Shown: piece after piece, positions 25,782 to 34,626 of the stretch
How the letters are laid out: each line of letters opens with the position of its first letter
Position numbering within the stretch: the stretch's first letter is position 1
Source of the DNA: Burkholderiales bacterium
GTDB taxonomy: Bacteria; Pseudomonadota; Gammaproteobacteria; Burkholderiales; Ga0077523
Direction: 5' to 3'
NCBI GenBank assembly: GCA_019747905.1
Contig: JAIEQG010000114.1
Span: forward strand, 1 to 54,689
Length of the DNA: 54,689 nt
Made by a program: the position numbers and the translations under genes
Notes under the pieces: generated by a model
Database searches by the model: none
What the model was told of the DNA's origin: nothing
Seen by the model: only the letters and a program-made list of their open reading frames with translations

Positions 25782-26357
25782 ATGCGTATCTTCGCCGCGA
25801 TGCTCTTCGCAGTCATGCAGTTCGGTTGCGCCTCGTACTTCACCGCGAGACCGCCGGTCATCGAAGACAAGGTCGGACTCAAGGGACGCGAGATCGTCGG
25901 CACCTTGGCCACGGCTGCCGACTATCGGGTCGTGTATGTGAAGCTCGACGACAAGGCGAAGGTCTGCGCGGAAGCACCTCCCGACGCGGCGGCACAGTTC
26001 AGCCAGACGTTCGCCGCCGCATTGAAGACACCGACGGGTCAGACCCCGCCTCTCAGCGTGGAAGCGAGAGCCGGGCTCGCTGTGGCCATGAAGCAACTAT
26101 TCAAGCGCTCCCAGGGAGTCCAGTTGTTCCGCGACGGCGCGTTCGCCCTGTGCAACCTGTACCTGAACGGCGGGCTCACCGAACAGGAATACCTCGCCGA
26201 GCTGGGTGAACTCCGCAAATCGGCCGTCTATCTCGTGGAAAAGGAAATTCCGGTCCTCGAGAAGGTAACCATCGATCCGATTTTCGTACCTACGGCGCCG
26301 GTGCCGCCGGCGCCGACGGAACCGTCGCAACAACCGGCTGCACCGCCGAAGTCATAA
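25782..26357 (+). CDS. Predicted lipoprotein of unknown function
   Basis: 191 aa from ATG 25782, with AAAAGGAA 6-12 bp upstream. A short hydrophobic signal is followed by Cys in the context QFGCAS, a loose lipobox (Phe/Gly before Cys), so outer-membrane anchoring is probable but not certain. The middle is mixed alpha/beta, and the last ~25 residues are Pro/Ala/Thr-rich, a likely periplasmic linker or cell-wall spanning tail. No family recognised. It converges with a solute-binding protein gene with only 10 bp between stops. Confidence 0.75.
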   Translation: MRIFAAMLFAVMQFGCASYFTARPPVIEDKVGLKGREIVGTLATAADYRVVYVKLDDKAKVCAEAPPDAAAQFSQTFAAALKTPTGQTPPLSVEARAGLAVAMKQLFKRSQGVQLFRDGAFALCNLYLNGGLTEQEYLAELGELRKSAVYLVEKEIPVLEKVTIDPIFVPTAPVPPAPTEPSQQPAAPPKS

Positions 26358-26367
26358 GTGCGCTCTG

Positions 26368-27612
26368 CTACTGCGGCACCTCGAACTTGCACGTGGTGGG
26401 CAACGCCACGTCCTTGCTCTCGAGCCGCACGTCGGTCTTCCAGCCGTAACCGGTGCCCTCGGCGTCGTATTTCACCGGGCCGCCGGTCTTCGAGAACGTG
26501 GCGATGTACTCCGGCATGATGGCCTGGTGGTCGTCGGGCCGCATCCACACTTCGCTGGTCTCGCTCTGGAAGCGCATGCCGTGCAGCGCCTTGGCCACCT
26601 TGACCGGATCGGCCGAACCAGCCATGTTGATCGCCTTCGCCAGCATGTCGATCTGCAGCTTCGGCAGCGCGAGCCACATGTCCTCGTTGAAGCGCTTCTT
26701 GTAGTCGTTGGCGAATTTCTCGAGCTTGTTGTCGGCGATGTTCGCGTGCCACGAGAAGATCTGCCGGATGTGGCCCTCGCCCGCCTTGCCGATGGAGTTC
26801 GGCACCCCGACGTTGTGCGCGTTCAGGGTGTAGTAGACCACGTCGAGACCGGCCTCCTTGCTCGCCTTGATGAGCAGCGACAGGTCCGGGCCCCAGTTGC
26901 CGGTCAGCACCGAATCGGCGCCGGAGGCCTTGATCTTGGAGATGTACGGTGCGAAATCCTTCACCTTGCCGAGCGGATGCAGGTCGTCGCCCACGATCTT
27001 GATGTCGGGCCGCTTGGCCGCGAGCATCTCCTTGGCGCCCTTGCTGATGGCCTGGCCGAAGGCGTAGTCCTGGTTGATCAGGTAGACCTTGGGCGAACCC
27101 TTCTGCTTCGCGATGAAATCGCTCAGCGCGTTGACGCGCATGTCGGTGTGCGCCTCCCAGCGGAAATGCCAGAAGCTGCATTTCTCGTTGGTGAGGGGCG
27201 GATCCTGCGCGGCGATGTTGAGCAGCAGCACGGCCTCGCCCGGATTGCGGCTGTTGTGCTTGTTGATGGATTCGTTCAGCGCGTGCGCGATGTGCGAGCC
27301 GGAGCCGAGCGAGATGAAGCGGATGCCCGAATCGACGATCTGCTTGAAGATGAGCACCGCTTCCTGCGGGCTGCTCTTGCTGTCGAACGACTGCAGGTCG
27401 AGCCTGGTGCCCCCCAGTACGCCGCCGTTCTCGTTCACGGCGTCGATGGCGGCACGCAGCATGCGCGCGTTGCTCTCGCCCACCAGGGCGAAGGGGCCGC
27501 TCATTGGATCGACGTGGGCGATCCGGATGACGTCGGCCGCCACCGCCGGCACTGCCAGCAGCAGCGCCGCGAGGGCCCCCAGGAACTGCGATCGGCGTGC
27601 GGGCTGTTTCAT
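26368..27612 (-). CDS. ABC transporter substrate-binding protein (branched-chain amino acid/amide type)
   Basis: Periplasmic ligand-binding protein, 414 aa. The ATG at 27612 follows GGGGAGG at a 9-base spacing; the ATG 9 bp upstream sits on top of that Shine-Dalgarno and was rejected. Signal peptide cleavage is likely after AVAA. The fold signature is clear: HVDPMSGPFALVGESN, AAIDAVNENGGVLGG and GSGSHIAHALNESINKHN. It belongs to a subgroup distinct from the protein at 21.8 kb. No transporter permease or ATPase is adjacent. It is 81 bp downstream of an isocitrate-dehydrogenase-like gene on the same strand. Ligand unknown. Confidence 0.92.
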   Translation of the reverse strand: MKQPARRSQFLGALAALLLAVPAVAADVIRIAHVDPMSGPFALVGESNARMLRAAIDAVNENGGVLGGTRLDLQSFDSKSSPQEAVLIFKQIVDSGIRFISLGSGSHIAHALNESINKHNSRNPGEAVLLLNIAAQDPPLTNEKCSFWHFRWEAHTDMRVNALSDFIAKQKGSPKVYLINQDYAFGQAISKGAKEMLAAKRPDIKIVGDDLHPLGKVKDFAPYISKIKASGADSVLTGNWGPDLSLLIKASKEAGLDVVYYTLNAHNVGVPNSIGKAGEGHIRQIFSWHANIADNKLEKFANDYKKRFNEDMWLALPKLQIDMLAKAINMAGSADPVKVAKALHGMRFQSETSEVWMRPDDHQAIMPEYIATFSKTGGPVKYDAEGTGYGWKTDVRLESKDVALPTTCKFEVPQ

Positions 27613-27693
27613 GTGCGGCATCCTCCCCGAAACTCTGGTTGTGTAATGCCGACACTATAGACCGCGGCTGCGAGCGCGGTCGACTCGACCGAC

Positions 27694-28725
27694 TCAGCCG
27701 TTGGCGATACGCGCCACCAGCGCCTGCGTGAACGCGGCGGTACTCGCGCGCCCGCCCAGATCGCCGGTGCGCACCTGGTCGACGTTCAGTGTCTGGTCGA
27801 TGGCGGTGCGCAGCCGCGAGGCGAGCGGCTGCAGCTTGCAGTGGTCGAGCATCATGGCCGCCGCGAGCAGCAGCGCCGTGGGGTTCGCCACGCCCTTGCC
27901 GGCAATATCGGGGGCCGATCCGTGCACCGCTTCGAAGATGGCGGCGTCGGCCCCGATGTTGGCACCGGGCGCCATGCCGAGGCCGCCCACCAGGCCCGCC
28001 ACCAGGTCCGACAGGATGTCGCCGAAGAGATTGGTCGTCACCAGCACGTCGAACTGCCACGGGTTGAGCACCAGCTTCATCGCGCAGGCATCGACGATCA
28101 CGGAGTCGAGTTCGAAGCGCCCCTTGTACTTGCGCTCGTACAGCTCCAGCCCGGTCTCGAGGAAGATGCCGGTCAGCGCCTTCATGATGTTGGCCTTGTG
28201 GACCAGCGTCACCTTCCTGCGGCCGTTCGCGATGGCGTACTCGTACGCATACTCCAGCAGTCGGCGGCTGCCCTGCCGCGTGTTGACGCCGGTCGCCATG
28301 GCCACCGCGTGCGGATCGCCGTCGATCGGCACGTAGTGCTCGTGGCCGATGTACAACCCTTCGAGGTTCTCGCGCACCACGGTGAGGTCGATCTTGTCGA
28401 AGCGCCCGCCCGGTACGATGGTGCGTGCCGGACGCAGATTCGCGTAGAGCTGGAATTCCTCGCGCAACCGCACGTTCGACGAGCGATAGCCGCCGCCTGA
28501 AGGCGTTTCGAGCGGTCCCTTCAGGGCGAGGCGCGTGCGGCGAATGCTGTCGAGAGTGGACTCGGGCAGCGGGTCGCCGGCCACCTTCACCCCTTCGAGA
28601 CCGGCCACGTGGCGCTCCCATGCGAACGGCGCCTTCAGGGCCTCCAGCACCGCGAGGGTCGCATCGACGATTTCAGGGCCGATGCCGTCACCGGGGATCA
28701 GCGTCGCGGGTATGGATGTCGGCAT
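27694..28725 (-). CDS. Isocitrate/isopropylmalate dehydrogenase family (NAD-dependent IDH-like)
   Basis: Beta-decarboxylating dehydrogenase, 343 aa. Landmarks are IPGDGIGPEIVDA at the N-terminus, LRPARTIVPG, the Arg-containing VVRENLEGLYIG (substrate), KANIMKALTGIF, and NLFGDILSDLVAGLVGGLG with GANIGADAAIFEAVHGSAPDIAGKG at the cofactor end. The ENLEGLYIG segment and length fit mitochondrial-type NAD-isocitrate or homoisocitrate dehydrogenases rather than LeuB. Because it lies next to a solute-binding protein, it may oxidise an imported hydroxy-acid such as a tartrate or malate homologue. That is inference; the central IDH role is equally possible. Confidence 0.9.
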   Translation of the reverse strand: MPTSIPATLIPGDGIGPEIVDATLAVLEALKAPFAWERHVAGLEGVKVAGDPLPESTLDSIRRTRLALKGPLETPSGGGYRSSNVRLREEFQLYANLRPARTIVPGGRFDKIDLTVVRENLEGLYIGHEHYVPIDGDPHAVAMATGVNTRQGSRRLLEYAYEYAIANGRRKVTLVHKANIMKALTGIFLETGLELYERKYKGRFELDSVIVDACAMKLVLNPWQFDVLVTTNLFGDILSDLVAGLVGGLGMAPGANIGADAAIFEAVHGSAPDIAGKGVANPTALLLAAAMMLDHCKLQPLASRLRTAIDQTLNVDQVRTGDLGGRASTAAFTQALVARIANG

Positions 28726-28956
28726 CGGGATGACTTTCTCGGGTTCTCAGGCGGGAACGAGGCACCAGCGCGCCCAGCATAGCGGATGCATTCTTGCAGC
28801 GCATCAGCGGCACCGTTCCCCTGCTGCCTGCACCCTTGCCGGGCGTTTGACGGGGGCATTTTGCTGCGCCGCCACAACTCTGCAGACCCATTGGACAAAG
28901 CTGCCTTCGCTGCTAGGATTTCCCCCGGGGGAAGTGCCGTCCGGATGGAGCGCGTC

Positions 28957-29175
28957 ATGCCCGACCTGATACTGCGCAACGTCGAAGAAAGCATGGTTGC
29001 CGCCTTGCGCACGCTCGCCTTGCAGCATGGGCGCAGCGCCGAAGCGGAACACCGCGAGTTGTTGGCTGCCGCGCTGTCGCAAGCGCGGCGCAAGAAAATC
29101 GCCGAAGTGCTCGCGACCATGGCAACCGGCAACCTGCAGCGTGCCCGCGCCCGAACGGGCGACGATACGGGATAG
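28957..29175 (+). CDS. FitA-like ribbon-helix-helix antitoxin, no toxin partner
   Basis: 72 aa. The N-terminus MPDLILRNVEESMVAALRTLALQHGRSAEAEHRELLA matches FitA/VapB-type RHH antitoxins: a short beta strand (DLILRNVEES), helix (VAALRTLALQ), then HGRSAEAEHRELL. Start chosen at 28957 with TGGAG 8 bases upstream; the frame is open to 28786 with no family match. Such genes normally sit just upstream of a PIN-domain (FitB/VapC) toxin, but here the next gene, 10 bp away, is a convergent rhombosortase, so the toxin is missing. It could be a solitary regulator or the remnant of a toxin-antitoxin locus. Confidence 0.8.
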   Translation: MPDLILRNVEESMVAALRTLALQHGRSAEAEHRELLAAALSQARRKKIAEVLATMATGNLQRARARTGDDTG

Positions 29176-29185
29176 TTCCGCCGCT

Positions 29186-29773
29186 TCAGCGGCTCGAAGC
29201 GAGCGGTAATCCGTTCGGATCGGTCCGGTACGCGTGCCGCAGGTACAGCGCACCGCCGACCAGGGCACCGGCGACGTGGCTCAGCCACACCGATGCGAAG
29301 CCGTCGTGCTGCCAGTCCTTCAGGCGCCACCCCGCAGCTTCGGCCACGAGCTTGGCGCAGAGGAGCACGAGCGCGAGCATGCAGACCACGCGCCACCGGG
29401 GGTGCTCGTGCAGTCCGCGCAAGGCGAAGTATCCGAGCAGTGCCATTGCAACGCCCGAGGCACCGCGAAACTCGGCGATGCCCGACTCGCCGATCAGCAG
29501 TGCGACGCCGATCACGACGGACGCGCCGAGTACCAGCGGCAATCCATCCTTGGGGTAGCGCGTCTCGACCAGCCACGCGGCCGGCACCAACGCCAGCAGG
29601 TTGTTCGCGAGGTGCGGCCAGGAATAGTGGATGAAGTGCCCGGTCACCACGCGCCACCACTGCCCTTCCGCCACGGCGATACGGTCATACACCATCCAGT
29701 CGGACGCACCCGGTGCCCATTGCGCGAGCACCAGGACGGCCACCAGGGCCAGGGTCCAACGCGGCGTGGGCAT
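29186..29773 (-). CDS. rrtA: Rhombosortase (rhomboid-family intramembrane serine protease)
   Basis: Rhomboid-like membrane protease, 195 aa, with five to six TM helices. The pattern WWRVVTGHFIHYSWPHLANN and the catalytic FRGASGVAMALLGY (Ser in GASG), with a His in the last helix (SHVAGALVGG), fit the rhombosortase branch (TIGR03902 type). That branch cleaves C-terminal GlyGly-CTERM signals. The start at 29773 overlaps the stop of the upstream lipoprotein gene as TGATG, so the two are translationally coupled. The lipoprotein carries a Gly-rich C-terminal signal and is the obvious substrate. An in-frame ATG at 29794 lies inside the lipoprotein gene and is less likely. Confidence 0.88.
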   Translation of the reverse strand: MPTPRWTLALVAVLVLAQWAPGASDWMVYDRIAVAEGQWWRVVTGHFIHYSWPHLANNLLALVPAAWLVETRYPKDGLPLVLGASVVIGVALLIGESGIAEFRGASGVAMALLGYFALRGLHEHPRWRVVCMLALVLLCAKLVAEAAGWRLKDWQHDGFASVWLSHVAGALVGGALYLRHAYRTDPNGLPLASSR

Positions 29774-30621
29774 CACGCCGCGCGCCGCGACCACCAGAAC
29801 CCTCCTGCCATCACCGCCCCGAGCAGCAGCGCCATCCAGAACTCCATCGACCCGCCACCGCGCGAACCGTCCGACCGCACCACCTGGTATTCCTCCGGCG
29901 CGGCCTTCACCTTCTCACGGAACATGGCCAGTTGCTGATTGAGGTTCGGGATCATCTTGTCCACGGCCTCGTTGAAGCCCTTCTCGCTGTCGGCCCGCAG
30001 CTCTTCGCTGAGGTTGATCGGGGTCGAATAGCCCTTGATCTGGCTGGTCCCCGGTGCCCGGAACAGCAGCTTGCGGCTGGGGATGTGCATGATCACGGTG
30101 TCGACCATGGTGTAGGTGGAGTTCTTCTCCCCCGGCACGACATAGGCACCGACGATGGTCCAATAGACGATGGAGGCAATGCCCTCGTCGGTGAACTGCT
30201 TCTGGTCGTAGGAAACCAGTGCCATGGTCTCGACGCCGTGCATGGCGCGGATCTGCTCCAGGTTGTTGAATCCGCCCTGCGGGGTCAGGTAGGCCGAGGG
30301 GATGATCTCGATCGACTTGATGAAATCGAGCGATTTGAAATTCGCCGCCACCTTCTCGAGCAGTTCGGTCTTCTTCGCTTCAGTCAGGTGGGACACCCCG
30401 CGCTCCGGCACGAAGGCGATACCCACGCGCATCGGGAGGTTCAGCACCGGGATCCCCTGCTCCGCGACCGGCTCCTTCTTCGCGTTCGGGTACAGGTAAT
30501 CGACCACGCTGGTGGTTGAATGCTGCCCGCGCATGCCGGCACAACCTGCCGCCAGCACGACGACCGCTGCGAGCAGCGCGGCTTGCAGCAACCTGATCCA
30601 GCCAGCACGATGGTAAGTCAT
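29773..30621 (-). CDS. Rhombotarget (rhombotail-type) lipoprotein with GlyGly-CTERM-like tail
   Basis: 282 aa. ATG 30621 follows GGGGGC; the signal peptide ends in lipobox LAAGC. The last ~30 residues comprise a Ser/Gly-rich stretch (DGSRGGGS), a hydrophobic helix (MEFWMALLLGAVMAGGFWW) and SRRAA: the tripartite shape of a GlyGly-CTERM signal. Lipoproteins of this kind encoded next to rhombosortase form a recognised family (rhombotail lipoprotein). Being lipidated at the N-terminus and bearing a TM tail at the C-terminus, it may be tethered at both ends until cleaved. The gene overlaps rhombosortase by one base. Its function after cleavage is unknown. Confidence 0.85.
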   Translation of the reverse strand: MTYHRAGWIRLLQAALLAAVVVLAAGCAGMRGQHSTTSVVDYLYPNAKKEPVAEQGIPVLNLPMRVGIAFVPERGVSHLTEAKKTELLEKVAANFKSLDFIKSIEIIPSAYLTPQGGFNNLEQIRAMHGVETMALVSYDQKQFTDEGIASIVYWTIVGAYVVPGEKNSTYTMVDTVIMHIPSRKLLFRAPGTSQIKGYSTPINLSEELRADSEKGFNEAVDKMIPNLNQQLAMFREKVKAAPEEYQVVRSDGSRGGGSMEFWMALLLGAVMAGGFWWSRRAA

Positions 30622-30784
30622 GGTGTTGCCCCCGTATTGTCGATGAAAGGCCACGCGCGACGCGATCCGGCCGGCCGCGCGCGGTAGCAGCATCTTCGCG
30701 GCCGGCCACCGCCCTGCGCCATCGCTTCCGGCGAGGCGTGCGAATTGCCTCTGCAAGTATCACGCAACGCGGCCCCGAAATTTC

Positions 30785-32404
30785 TCAGGAACTGAACGCG
30801 AACCCCTGGTAGCCCTTGGCGGCGACCTCGGTGCAGATCTTCCGGTAGCGCGCCATCCCGCCCGCGTACGGCATGAACACGCGCGGTTTGCCCGGCACGT
30901 TCGCGCCCAGGTACCACGAATGGTGCGCCTGCGGCAACAGCGTCGCATTCGCCGCTGCGTTGACCTCCTGCACCCAACCGTCCATCGCCCCGGTTTCGGC
31001 TTCGACGCGGGTCAGCCCGCGCGCGCGCATGTGGGCGATGCAGTCCGTGATCCACTCCACGTGCTGCTCGATGGCCACGGGCATGTTGCAGAGCACCGAA
31101 GGGCTGCCAGGACCAGTGATCGTGAACAGGTTGGGGAAGCCCGCCACCTGCAGACCGAGGTAGTTGCGCGGGCCGGCCTTCCACAGTTCGGCCAGGGTCA
31201 ATCCGTCGCGCCCGCGGATGTCCATGCGCAGCAACGGGCCGGTCATCGCATCGAAGCCGGTGGCGAACACGATGATGTCGAGCGGATAGTGGGCAGTGCG
31301 TGTGCGTATGCCCGTGGGCGTGATGGCCTCGATCGGATCTGCCCGCACGTCCACCAGGCTCACGTTGGCGCGGTTGAAGGTCTCGAAGTAGTCCGTATCG
31401 ATCGGCGGGCGCTTCGCCGCGTACGGGTGGTCGATGTCGGCGAGCTTGGCCGCGGTGGCCGGGTCCTTGACGATCGCGCGGATCTTGGCCTTGATGAAAT
31501 CGGCCGCCGTGTCGTTGGACGCCTTGCTGAGCAGCAGGTCGTGGAACGTGGCGCGGAACTGCAGTCCGCCCTTTTCCCACGCCGCCTCAAAGATCCGTTC
31601 GCGCTCCTCCGGCGTCACGTCGAAGGCGCAGCGCCGGTCGATATAGAACGGATGGCCGTTGGTGGTGCTGTGCATCACGTTGCGGACCTCGTCGAAATTC
31701 TCCTTCGCCCAGCGCTGGAACTCGTCCGTCAGCGGTGCGTTGCGCGCGGGCACGCTGTAGTTGGCCGTGCGCTGGAACACCGTGAGGTGCGCGGCAGTCT
31801 CGGCGATCACCGGTGCCGCCTGGATGCCGGTGGAACCGGTGCCGATCTGCCCCACGCGCTTGCCGGTGAAATCCACGCCTTCGTGCGGCCATTGGCCGGT
31901 GTGGAACCAGCGGCCGGCGAAGTGCTCGAGCCCGGGAATCTTCGGCACGTTGGCGGTCGAGAGGCAGCCGACGGCCGTCACGAGGAACTGGGCGGAGAAC
32001 TGCTCGCCTTTCTCGGTGGTCACGCGCCAGCGATTGGTCGCCGCGTCGTAGTGGGCGCTGCTCACGCGCGTGCCGAAGCGGATGTCGCGCCGCAGATCGA
32101 AACGGTCCGCCACATGGTTCAGGTAGCGCCGGATCTCCGCGTCGCCCGGATACCGCTCCGTCCACTGCCATTCCTCCAGCAGCTCCCGGGAGAACGTATA
32201 GCAGTACGAATGGCTTTCCGAGTCGCAGCGCGCCCCAGGGTAGCGGTTCCAGTACCACGTGCCGCCGACACCCTCGCCCGCCTCCAGCACCTGCACCGAG
32301 AGTCCGAGCCGGTCGCGCAGGCTGTAGAGCTGATACAGGCCGGAGAAACCGGCGCCGATGATCAACGCGTCGAACTCGGTGACGCTCCGCGCGGCATCCT
32401 TCAT
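30785..32404 (-). CDS. FAD-dependent Baeyer-Villiger-type monooxygenase
   Basis: NAD(P)H- and FAD-dependent monooxygenase, 539 aa, typical of the cyclohexanone monooxygenase class. Rossmann motif IIGAGFSGL at residues 15-23, the VGGTWYWNRYPGARCD signature next, then the BVMO fingerprint FAGRWFHTGQWP at about 160-171 and the second nucleotide site GQIGTGSTGIQ. Such enzymes insert oxygen beside a ketone carbonyl to make esters or lactones. Only general substrate type can be inferred. A 511-bp gap separates it from a divergent amidohydrolase gene. The small-molecule context fits xenobiotic or steroid-like degradation but no pathway partner (esterase, dehydrogenase) is adjacent. Confidence 0.92.
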   Translation of the reverse strand: MKDAARSVTEFDALIIGAGFSGLYQLYSLRDRLGLSVQVLEAGEGVGGTWYWNRYPGARCDSESHSYCYTFSRELLEEWQWTERYPGDAEIRRYLNHVADRFDLRRDIRFGTRVSSAHYDAATNRWRVTTEKGEQFSAQFLVTAVGCLSTANVPKIPGLEHFAGRWFHTGQWPHEGVDFTGKRVGQIGTGSTGIQAAPVIAETAAHLTVFQRTANYSVPARNAPLTDEFQRWAKENFDEVRNVMHSTTNGHPFYIDRRCAFDVTPEERERIFEAAWEKGGLQFRATFHDLLLSKASNDTAADFIKAKIRAIVKDPATAAKLADIDHPYAAKRPPIDTDYFETFNRANVSLVDVRADPIEAITPTGIRTRTAHYPLDIIVFATGFDAMTGPLLRMDIRGRDGLTLAELWKAGPRNYLGLQVAGFPNLFTITGPGSPSVLCNMPVAIEQHVEWITDCIAHMRARGLTRVEAETGAMDGWVQEVNAAANATLLPQAHHSWYLGANVPGKPRVFMPYAGGMARYRKICTEVAAKGYQGFAFSS

Positions 32405-32915
32405 GCCGTTTCACCCTTGATTGCCGTCAGGCGTGGAAGCGTATCCGATACGCCGAAACCGCGCAGGCCGGCCCGGCACCGGGACATGCAGATTCTTGTT
32501 CCGAAAGGTACTCGAATCGACGGCCGCAGCAGCGAAAAAATTGCGCTCGCGGTGGAGGCAAAAACCGCTTGACTTCGCCTCACGAAAGGCGCCAACTGAA
32601 GTTGCTTCAGCGCACCGGATTGAGGTAGATCCTCAAGCACAAAGCATGACGATCCGGTTGCTGCCCTGGCTCCGCTGTTGTGCGCGCTCGATCGTTCGGG
32701 TGCGCCTGAAGCGAGCGGGCCGCGACCACCCTAACCCCGATGTTTGGGGGTTATCTCGATCGGAGCGCGGAAGCACATTGCACTGGGCGTGACGTGAGTC
32801 GCGCCCTTTGCATTTCTACCGACGGCCTCGACTACGTAGACACTTGCCGGGCGCGGGTGGGCGATCGGACCTATCATCATCGAGGTCCTTCACCGCATAC
32901 CGTTCCGCCCCGCGC
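32405..32915. other. 511-bp intergenic region between divergent catabolic genes
   Basis: No gene is convincing here. Notable items are an A-rich stretch at 32534-32540, a TTGACT at 32569-32574 without a matching -10, and an inverted repeat TAACCCC-N8-GGGGTTA at 32732-32753. The region probably holds the promoters and operators for the divergent monooxygenase and amidohydrolase genes. Short frames here lack homology or Shine-Dalgarno sites. Confidence 0.4.
32732..32753. promoter_or_regulatory. Inverted repeat, possible operator
   Basis: TAACCCC and GGGGTTA are perfect complementary 7-bp half-sites separated by 8 bp, about 165 bp before the amidohydrolase start. No regulator is encoded next to it, so identity of any binding protein is open. 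Confidence 0.4.
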
Positions 32916-34559
32916 ATGTTCGACCTGCTGATCCGCGCTGCCACCGTTGTCGATGGCAGCGGCGCCGCTCCCGTCACCGCCGACGTGGCCGTGCGCGCCG
33001 GACGCATCGTCGAAGTGGGCCGCCCCACGGAGGGTGCCCATCGGGTGGTGGATGCCCACGGCCTCGCGTTGATGCCCGGCATAGTCGACGTCCACACCCA
33101 CTACGACGCGCAGATCACTTGGGACCGCACGCTCTCGCCCTCGCCTGCCCTCGGAGTCACGACCGCGGTCATGGGCAATTGCGGTTTCGGCATTGCGCCA
33201 TGCCCGGCTTCCCAGCGCGAAACGATGTTGAAGAACCTGTCGGTGGTCGAGGGCATGGACCTCGATGCGCTTCTCACCGGCACCCGCTGGGAATTCGAAT
33301 CGTTCCCCGACTACCTCGCGCAGTTGCGACGCATCGCACCCTACGCCAACGTGGCGGCGCTGGCGGGGCATTCCAGCATCCGCACCGCGGTGATGGGCGA
33401 CGATGCCTCGACCCGCGCCGAGCCGACGCCGGAAGAACTCGCACGCATGCAGACCCTGGTGCGCGAAGCGCTCGACGCCGGGGCGATCGGTCTCGCATCG
33501 TCGTTCTCGCCCAATCACGCCGGCTTCGGCGGACGGCCGATGCCTTCCACCATCGCCTCCGACGCGGAGTTGCTGGCGCTGGCCCGCCCCCTGGCCGAAC
33601 GCCGGCGCGGCATCTTCGTGATGGCAACCGGCCCGCGCGCCACCACCGAGTTCATGGAATCGCTGGCCGCCGACACCGGCCGCCCCGCCTTCATGGTGAC
33701 CGTGCTCACCATGTACAACGATGCCGCACCGGACGTGGCGATGGGCTACTACGAGCGCTGCGCCGCCGCCCGCGCGCGCGGCCGCGAGGTCTACATCCAC
33801 GCCAACTGCCACCCGCTGTCGTTCGACTTCACGCTGCGCGATCCGTATCTCATGTTCTCGCACCCGGCCTTCGCGCGGGTGAAGGCCGCCAGGCCGGAAG
33901 AGCTGCCCGGCATCTACGCCGACCCGGCGTTTCGCCGCCAGTTCCGGCACGACCTCGCCAACCCGCAACCGGGCATCCTCTTCTACGGTGACTGGTCGAA
34001 GGTGGAAGTGGACGAACGACCGGTCAGTGAACTGGCGCGCACCGCCGGGCGCGATCCGCTCGACTGGTTCTTCGATCTGCCGATCGATACGCCACTCATC
34101 GCCAAGCTGTTCCAGAACAACGACGCCGGCGTGGCGCCGTTGCTCCGGCACGAGTCCGGCGTGCTCGCCCTCTCCGATGCCGGCGCGCATCTCATCTTCC
34201 TGTGCGATGCCGGATTCGGCCTGCATTTCCTCAAGCACTGGGTGCGCGAGACGGAAACATTCACGCTGCCGGAGGCCGTGCGCCGGCTGACGTCCGACCC
34301 CGCGCTGAAGTACCGGATTCCCGATCGCGGCCGGATCGTACCCGGCGCATGGGCCGACCTGCTGCTGTTCGATCCCGCAACCGTGGGGCCGTCTGCGCTG
34401 GAACGCCGCCGCGATCTGCCGGCCGGCGGCACGCGCATGCTCCGGCGGGCGGAAGGCGTCCACGGCGTGTGGGTCAACGGCACCCAGGTGCACGACGGCA
34501 AGGACTACGTGCCGCTCGCCACCGGTCCCGGACAGGTGCTGACGACGTTTCTGCAGTGA
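32916..34559 (+). CDS. N-acyl-D-amino-acid deacylase-like amidohydrolase
   Basis: Metal-dependent hydrolase of 547 aa. Metal ligands HxH at residues 60 and 62 (VDVHTHYDAQ). The D-aminoacylase subfamily hallmark GNCGFGIAPC lies near residue 90. YIHANCHPL and LSDAGAHLIFL carry later metal or substrate residues, and a C-terminal beta-sandwich closes with GRIVPGAWADLLLFDP. Relatives remove acyl groups from N-acyl-D-amino acids or act on other cyclic amides. The ATG at 32916 starts the standard MFDLLIRAATVVDGSG; a longer frame to 32808 was not used. It is followed 67 bp later by a small exported protein and a hydrolase on the same strand. Confidence 0.88.
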   Translation: MFDLLIRAATVVDGSGAAPVTADVAVRAGRIVEVGRPTEGAHRVVDAHGLALMPGIVDVHTHYDAQITWDRTLSPSPALGVTTAVMGNCGFGIAPCPASQRETMLKNLSVVEGMDLDALLTGTRWEFESFPDYLAQLRRIAPYANVAALAGHSSIRTAVMGDDASTRAEPTPEELARMQTLVREALDAGAIGLASSFSPNHAGFGGRPMPSTIASDAELLALARPLAERRRGIFVMATGPRATTEFMESLAADTGRPAFMVTVLTMYNDAAPDVAMGYYERCAAARARGREVYIHANCHPLSFDFTLRDPYLMFSHPAFARVKAARPEELPGIYADPAFRRQFRHDLANPQPGILFYGDWSKVEVDERPVSELARTAGRDPLDWFFDLPIDTPLIAKLFQNNDAGVAPLLRHESGVLALSDAGAHLIFLCDAGFGLHFLKHWVRETETFTLPEAVRRLTSDPALKYRIPDRGRIVPGAWADLLLFDPATVGPSALERRRDLPAGGTRMLRRAEGVHGVWVNGTQVHDGKDYVPLATGPGQVLTTFLQ

Positions 34560-34626
34560 CGCCAGGGCGCGGACCCTCCGCACGACCGGTATCCTTGTCG
34601 TCGTGTGTACTCCATGGAGCCCAGCG

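Noticed and set aside
26228..28621. 797-codon leftward frame
   Set aside because: Overlaps the real dehydrogenase and binding-protein genes in another phase and has no family features.
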